Source of the DNA: Desulfobacteraceae bacterium | Lineage (GTDB): Bacteria > Desulfobacterota > Desulfobacteria > Desulfobacterales > Desulfosalsimonadaceae | Direction: 5' to 3' | Assembly (NCBI GenBank): GCA_027353395.1 | Contig: DAIEHU010000014.1 | Location: 1 to 17,925, forward strand | DNA length: 17,925 nucleotides | Shown here: in pieces, positions 14,513-17,925 of the stretch | Numbering within the stretch: position 1 is the first letter of the stretch | How the letters are laid out: each line of letters opens with the position of its first letter | Made by a program: the position numbers and the translations under genes | The notes under the pieces: generated by a model | Databases searched by the model: none | What the model was told of the DNA's origin: nothing | Seen by the model: only the letters and a program-made list of their open reading frames with translations

Positions 14513-14980
14513 TTGAGACAGATACCGATTACCCGCGAAGGTTATGAACGGCTGAAAAAAGAGCTGGAAAATTTGAAGTCCGTTGAAAGACCGCTGAATA
14601 TCAAAGCCATTGAAGAAGCCAGGGCACATGGCGATCTTTCGGAAAACGCCGAGTTCGATGCGGCCAAGGAGCGCCAGGCATTTCTGGAAGGCCGCATCAT
14701 GGAGCTGCAATACAAACTCGGTAATGCGGACATCATCGATACGGATAAACTCAGCAAGGATTCCGCCGTATTCGGCTGCAAAGTGATGCTGGAAAATGTT
14801 GACACCGGAGACGAAGTGACCTATCAGCTTGTGGGGCCTGAAGAATCGGATATCAAGAAAGGTAGAATTTCGGTGGCTTCGCCCTTGGGCCAGGCCATCA
14901 TCGGGAAAACCATCGGCGATGAAATCACCATCATGGCCCCTGGCGGCCGGCGAAGTTATGAATTGATTGAAATAATGTAA
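14513..14980 (+). CDS. greA: Transcription elongation factor GreA
   Basis: Rescues backtracked RNA polymerase by stimulating transcript cleavage through the secondary channel. The 155 residues match the family: an N-terminal antiparallel coiled coil with the acidic tip GDLSENAEFDAAKERQ, in which D41 and E44 fall on the key E. coli positions, and a C-terminal FKBP-like domain with ASPLGQAIIGKTIGDE and a final GGRRSYELIEI. The start codon is TTG at 14513; GGAG (14502-14505) is seven bases upstream and no ATG is available before the conserved ITREGYERL, so the TTG is well supported. It overlaps nothing but sits two bases behind the dehydrogenase stop, suggesting cotranscription. Confidence 0.96.
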   Translation: MRQIPITREGYERLKKELENLKSVERPLNIKAIEEARAHGDLSENAEFDAAKERQAFLEGRIMELQYKLGNADIIDTDKLSKDSAVFGCKVMLENVDTGDEVTYQLVGPEESDIKKGRISVASPLGQAIIGKTIGDEITIMAPGGRRSYELIEIM

Positions 14981-15007
14981 CCGCATGGAAAGGCAGGTAA
15001 GGATAAA

Positions 15008-15217
15008 ATGGCGAGAATTACGATAGAAGATTGTTTAAAACGGATACCCAACCGGTTTATGCTGGTTCATGTGGCGACCAAACGGGCCCGGCAGCTTCTG
15101 GACGGAAGCCCAGCGCTGATAAAATCCAATAATGAACATGTGGTCACGGCTTTAAGGGAAATTTCAGCAGGCAAGGTGTTTGTTCATCAGGAGCCGGAAG
15201 GTACCGAGAATCCCTGA
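15008..15217 (+). CDS. rpoZ: RNA polymerase omega subunit
   Basis: Small subunit that assists folding and assembly of beta-prime and takes part in ppGpp binding in some bacteria. The 69-residue protein has the family pattern: MARITIEDCL, IPNRFMLVHVATKRARQL, then NNEHVVTALREISAGKV. AAGGA lies just before the ATG. It lies 27 bases behind greA, an apt pairing of transcription genes, and 10 bases before the next gene, so it is part of the same cluster. An out-of-frame overlapping extension of the next gene begins inside its 3' end and is discounted. Confidence 0.95.
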   Translation: MARITIEDCLKRIPNRFMLVHVATKRARQLLDGSPALIKSNNEHVVTALREISAGKVFVHQEPEGTENP

Positions 15218-15227
15218 TTGGAAGCCG

Positions 15228-15950
15228 ATGCCGCAATCTCTGCTGAAGTCGGTTAACCGGGACGCGGGAAAAGCCATTCATCATTATGGCATGATATCCC
15301 ACAAAGACAGAATTCTCGTGGGGATATCCGGCGGAAAAGACAGCCTGACATTGTTATGGCTGTTAAATGAACGTCTTTCCCGGATACCGGTCCAATATGA
15401 ACTGTTTCCAGTTTATATTGATCCCGGCTTTCCCGGCGGCTTTGCAGACAGCCTCCATCAATGGGTCAAAACCACAGGTTTAACTTTGCAGGTAGTGTAT
15501 ACGGATAATGGCATCCGGGCGCACAGCGAGGAGAATCGTGAAAATCCCTGTTTTCTGTGCGCCCGGATGCGAAGAAAAAGATTGTTTGACATCGCCGGAG
15601 AACTTTCGTGCAACAAAATCGCGCTTGGACACCATAAAGACGATATTATTGAAACCTTTTTTTTAAATATTTGTTTTTCCGGCACGATGGCCGCCATGCG
15701 GCCGTTGCAGCCGTTTTTCGGTGGCCGGTTTTCCATTATCCGGCCCTTGGCTTTTGTAGATGAGAACCTGATCGGACGGCTTGCCCGGAACAATAATTTT
15801 CCGGAATTTGTCAATCCGTGTCCGTATGGGAAAATATCCAAAAGAAAAGAGATTAAGGATTTTCTGTCTCAATTGTATCAAACCAATGAAAAAATTAAGG
15901 GGAATATTTTCAGATCGCTGAGCAATATCCACCACGACTATCTTCTATAA
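15228..15950 (+). CDS. TtcA-like tRNA thiolation protein (PP-loop ATPase with Fe-S cysteines)
   Basis: Member of the TtcA family, which makes 2-thiocytidine at tRNA position 32 using ATP and a [4Fe-4S] cluster. In 240 residues: the ATP-binding PP-loop SGGKDS (34-39), the cysteine pair CFLC (C108, C111) followed by ARMRRKRLF, LGHHKDDIIETFFLN, and a third cysteine in FVNPCPYG (C198). Three cysteines in these places are the cluster ligands of TtcA and relatives. E. coli TtcA is longer, and PP-loop relatives with other tRNA targets exist (TtuA/Ncs6 types), so the exact nucleotide is uncertain. The start at 15228 avoids overlap with rpoZ; GGAAG lies just upstream. Confidence 0.88.
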   Translation: MPQSLLKSVNRDAGKAIHHYGMISHKDRILVGISGGKDSLTLLWLLNERLSRIPVQYELFPVYIDPGFPGGFADSLHQWVKTTGLTLQVVYTDNGIRAHSEENRENPCFLCARMRRKRLFDIAGELSCNKIALGHHKDDIIETFFLNICFSGTMAAMRPLQPFFGGRFSIIRPLAFVDENLIGRLARNNNFPEFVNPCPYGKISKRKEIKDFLSQLYQTNEKIKGNIFRSLSNIHHDYLL

Positions 15951-16032
15951 AATTGATCGGATGCCGGTGTATCCGTCCGCCGGTTCAGCGCCGTCCTTTC
16001 TGCTCAGCCGAAAAATCATCATCATGACCATT

Positions 16033-16821
16033 ATGAAAGATATACAGAACGAGCCTGACTTCCGGAATATGGCCATCAACAAAGTCGGGATCAAAAATTT
16101 AAGCTATCCCATCACGGTTCTTGACCGGAATAAGGGGGAACAGCACACGGTTGCTTCCATCAATATGTATGTGGACCTTCCCCATAAATACAAGGGAACC
16201 CATATGAGCCGGTTTGTGGAAATGCTGCACCTGTTCCGGCCTAAAATCGCGCTGAAGACATTCGCGGATATTCTGGGGCAGATGAAATCCCATTTGAACG
16301 CTGCTTCCGCTCATATTGAAATCACTTTCCCCTATTTTATCCAGAAAAACGCCCCAGTCACCCAATCTCCGGGACTCATGAATTATACCTGCCGGCTGAA
16401 CGGCTCCATTGACGCTGGCGGCCGGGTGGATCTGGTGTCCGAAGTCATTGTTCCCATTTCGTCGGTATGCCCGTGCTCCAAGGAAATCAGCGCCGGTGGC
16501 GCTCACAATCAGAGGGGCATGGTTCATCTGAAAACCCGGTTTAAAAAATTCATCTGGATTGAAGACATGATAGAACTGGTGGAGCGGGCGGCTTCCTGCG
16601 ATGTGTATTCGGTGCTGAAACGCTCGGATGAAAAATATATCACCGAAAAAGGCTATGACAACCCCAAGTTTGCTGAAGATATTGTCCGCGATATAGCCCT
16701 GGAATTAAAAGCGGACAAAAACATCACCTGGTTTTCCGTTGAAGTGGAAAACTTTGAATCCATACATAATCACAATGCCTACGCCTATATCACCAGCGGC
16801 AGGTATCCTGTTATTCCATAA
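16033..16821 (+). CDS. folE2: GTP cyclohydrolase FolE2 (type IB)
   Basis: Converts GTP to 7,8-dihydroneopterin triphosphate, the entry step of folate and queuosine pathways, with a metal-flexible active site unrelated in sequence to FolE. The 262 residues show VGIKNLSYPITVLD, the segment TVASINMYVDLPHKYKGTHMSR, the metal-binding SVCPCSKEIS (C146, C148), GGAHNQRG and the C-terminal VENFESIHNHNAYAYI. Three in-frame ATGs (15961, 16024, 16033) lack a clear ribosome-binding site; 16033 (MKDIQNEPDFRN) best fits homologues, and the extra 24 residues from 15961 look like untranslated spacer. It ends a same-strand cluster and converges on the carboxypeptidase gene 29 bases away, with no terminator visible. 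Confidence 0.95.
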   Translation: MKDIQNEPDFRNMAINKVGIKNLSYPITVLDRNKGEQHTVASINMYVDLPHKYKGTHMSRFVEMLHLFRPKIALKTFADILGQMKSHLNAASAHIEITFPYFIQKNAPVTQSPGLMNYTCRLNGSIDAGGRVDLVSEVIVPISSVCPCSKEISAGGAHNQRGMVHLKTRFKKFIWIEDMIELVERAASCDVYSVLKRSDEKYITEKGYDNPKFAEDIVRDIALELKADKNITWFSVEVENFESIHNHNAYAYITSGRYPVIP

Positions 16822-16850
16822 TTTTTCAATATAAATAGTTCGACTTCCAA

Positions 16851-17925
16851 TCAGCGGATCAACCGCCTGAAATTTTTCATGATGGAATCGGTTTTTCCCC
16901 CTGGCGTGTTGATGAGCGCCACAAACGGATAAAGTCTGCCGTCAGCGCCCTCAAGATATCCCACGCGGGTGTGGACGCCATTTAAGGTGCCGGTTTTAAA
17001 GTATTCGCCGTCCTGATGCCGCAGCAAATGGTAATGGAGTTGAAACGCCTTCAGAATTTTCAGAAAATTGTCCGCGGAAAGACGGTTTTCTCTGGATATC
17101 CCGGAACCCTCCACCATTGAAATCCCTTTGATTTTCAATTCATCCGCAGCCACTTGTTTCACGGCCCGGATCCCTTTTTCCAGGGTCGCGGGCGGCCCGT
17201 AAGCCTTTGCCCCGGTCGCCAGAAAAACCTGGTTGGCGATAAAATTATTGGATGATTTCATCAGCCGGGCGATGATTTCCGTAAGGTTAAGCGAAGAGAC
17301 ATGCCGGTAAACCAGCATATCCCTGCCGGGGTCGGCTTTGCCTGCACGGATCTCGCCGGTGACGCGGATGCCGGATTCCGCTAGAAAAAAGGCGAACACC
17401 TGCCCGGCGTATCGCGGGACTTCATTATTTTCACAGGAAAGCGGTATTCTGCCGGAGCATAGCGCAGCAGTTGACGTCAGAGAGATGATTTTTTCTCTGG
17501 CGATGTCCACAAATGGGGTCTGTGGCTCCGCGCTTACGGGGCTGCCATCTTCTTGAAGCCGGAATCCGAAGGAGTTGAAATTCACGCTCAAGGCCCCGCA
17601 GGGCGCGTCATAGGGTTGGATAGAGTCCATTTCAGTGCCGGGAATGATCAATGGTTTGGAGAAATACGTGTCATCAAGAATAATATGGTGAACAAAATCC
17701 ATGTGTTTGCGCAAAAATGCTGCAATGCTTTGAACGTCTTCAGATACCAGCAGGGGGTCGCCAAATCCTTTGATCACCAGGCTGCCATCATCCCTCACAT
17801 AAAATTCCGTTTTAAACCGGTAATCCTCGCCCAGATAATGAAATGCCGTCAATGCGGTCAGCAGCTTCAGGGTGGATGCGGGTATGAGGCGCTCACTTGC
17901 ATTCACGCTTACGATAACCCGTCCC
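16851..17925 (-). CDS. D-alanyl-D-alanine carboxypeptidase, PBP4/DacB type (peptidase S13), 5' end outside window
   Basis: Periplasmic penicillin-binding enzyme trimming or cutting peptidoglycan peptides. The three active-site motifs are present: SxxK as ASTLKLL close to the window edge, SxN as SSNN in the middle, and KTG as FKTGTLNG near the end. Further family marks are VIKGFGDPLL, DDTYFS and VEGSGISRENR. The reading frame stays open through the right edge (GRVIVSVNASERL), so the GTG at 17906 is not the start; the signal peptide and first residues are missing. Between the motifs the protein is somewhat compact (about 355 residues seen), consistent with a small insertion compared with E. coli DacB. 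Confidence 0.92.
   Translation of the reverse strand, partial: GRVIVSVNASERLIPASTLKLLTALTAFHYLGEDYRFKTEFYVRDDGSLVIKGFGDPLLVSEDVQSIAAFLRKHMDFVHHIILDDTYFSKPLIIPGTEMDSIQPYDAPCGALSVNFNSFGFRLQEDGSPVSAEPQTPFVDIAREKIISLTSTAALCSGRIPLSCENNEVPRYAGQVFAFFLAESGIRVTGEIRAGKADPGRDMLVYRHVSSLNLTEIIARLMKSSNNFIANQVFLATGAKAYGPPATLEKGIRAVKQVAADELKIKGISMVEGSGISRENRLSADNFLKILKAFQLHYHLLRHQDGEYFKTGTLNGVHTRVGYLEGADGRLYPFVALINTPGGKTDSIMKNFRRLIR

Noticed and set aside
15961..16032. N-terminal extension of FolE2 from the ATG at 15961
   Set aside because: The 24 extra residues resemble no family sequence and have no ribosome-binding site; homologues begin near MKDIQ.
17904..17906. GTG at 17906 as the start of the D-Ala-D-Ala carboxypeptidase
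   Set aside because: The frame is open to the window edge and the catalytic SxxK would lie about ten residues from this start with no signal peptide, so the gene must begin outside the window.

Overview
The window reads as an ordinary chromosomal stretch of a Gram-negative bacterium, most likely from the former Deltaproteobacteria (Desulfobacterota, Desulfobacterales-like). Supporting this are a HesB/IscA-like gene with an in-frame UGA that looks like selenocysteine, a prepilin peptidase, a short archaeal-type phosphatidylserine decarboxylase beside pssA, and mid-to-high GC with an A/T-rich third-position mix. The lineage is an inference from gene content. No mobile elements, CRISPR arrays or integrases were seen.

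Layout. 1-4655, minus strand: an acidic protein of PopZ-like architecture, then valS, nadC and the start of a rhomboid protease, closely spaced behind a candidate promoter at 4717-4745. 4809-5795, plus strand: a near-consensus promoter, rsmE (16S rRNA methyltransferase), tRNA-Phe(GAA) and a strong terminator. 5933-6405, plus: an isolated HesB-like selenoprotein gene with its own candidate promoter and terminator. 6460-8185, minus: a prepilin peptidase followed by a membrane-anchored helical-bundle sensor-like protein that lacks any signalling domain. 8186-8497: a 312-base gene-free leader region with small hairpins and a short repeat. 8498-11643, plus: lon and tsaB overlapping by four bases. 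11644-13357, plus: a structured leader and the phosphatidylethanolamine pair psd-pssA. 13434-16821, plus: a LeuB-family dehydrogenase, greA, rpoZ, a TtcA-like tRNA thiolase and folE2, tightly packed. 16851-17925, minus: a PBP4-type D-Ala-D-Ala carboxypeptidase cut off at the right edge.

Function. Much of the window serves translation and RNA (valS, tRNA-Phe, rsmE, tsaB, ttcA-like, greA, rpoZ), with cofactor genes (nadC, folE2, HesB-like) and envelope genes (psd, pssA, the carboxypeptidase, prepilin peptidase, rhomboid). The two observations most worth following are (1) the selenocysteine-containing HesB-like protein, which conventional ORF calling splits at the UGA, and (2) the acidic protein upstream of valS, whose C-terminal helices align without gaps to the polar organiser PopZ (recalled from memory) and whose position next to valS matches what I remember of popZ in Alphaproteobacteria.
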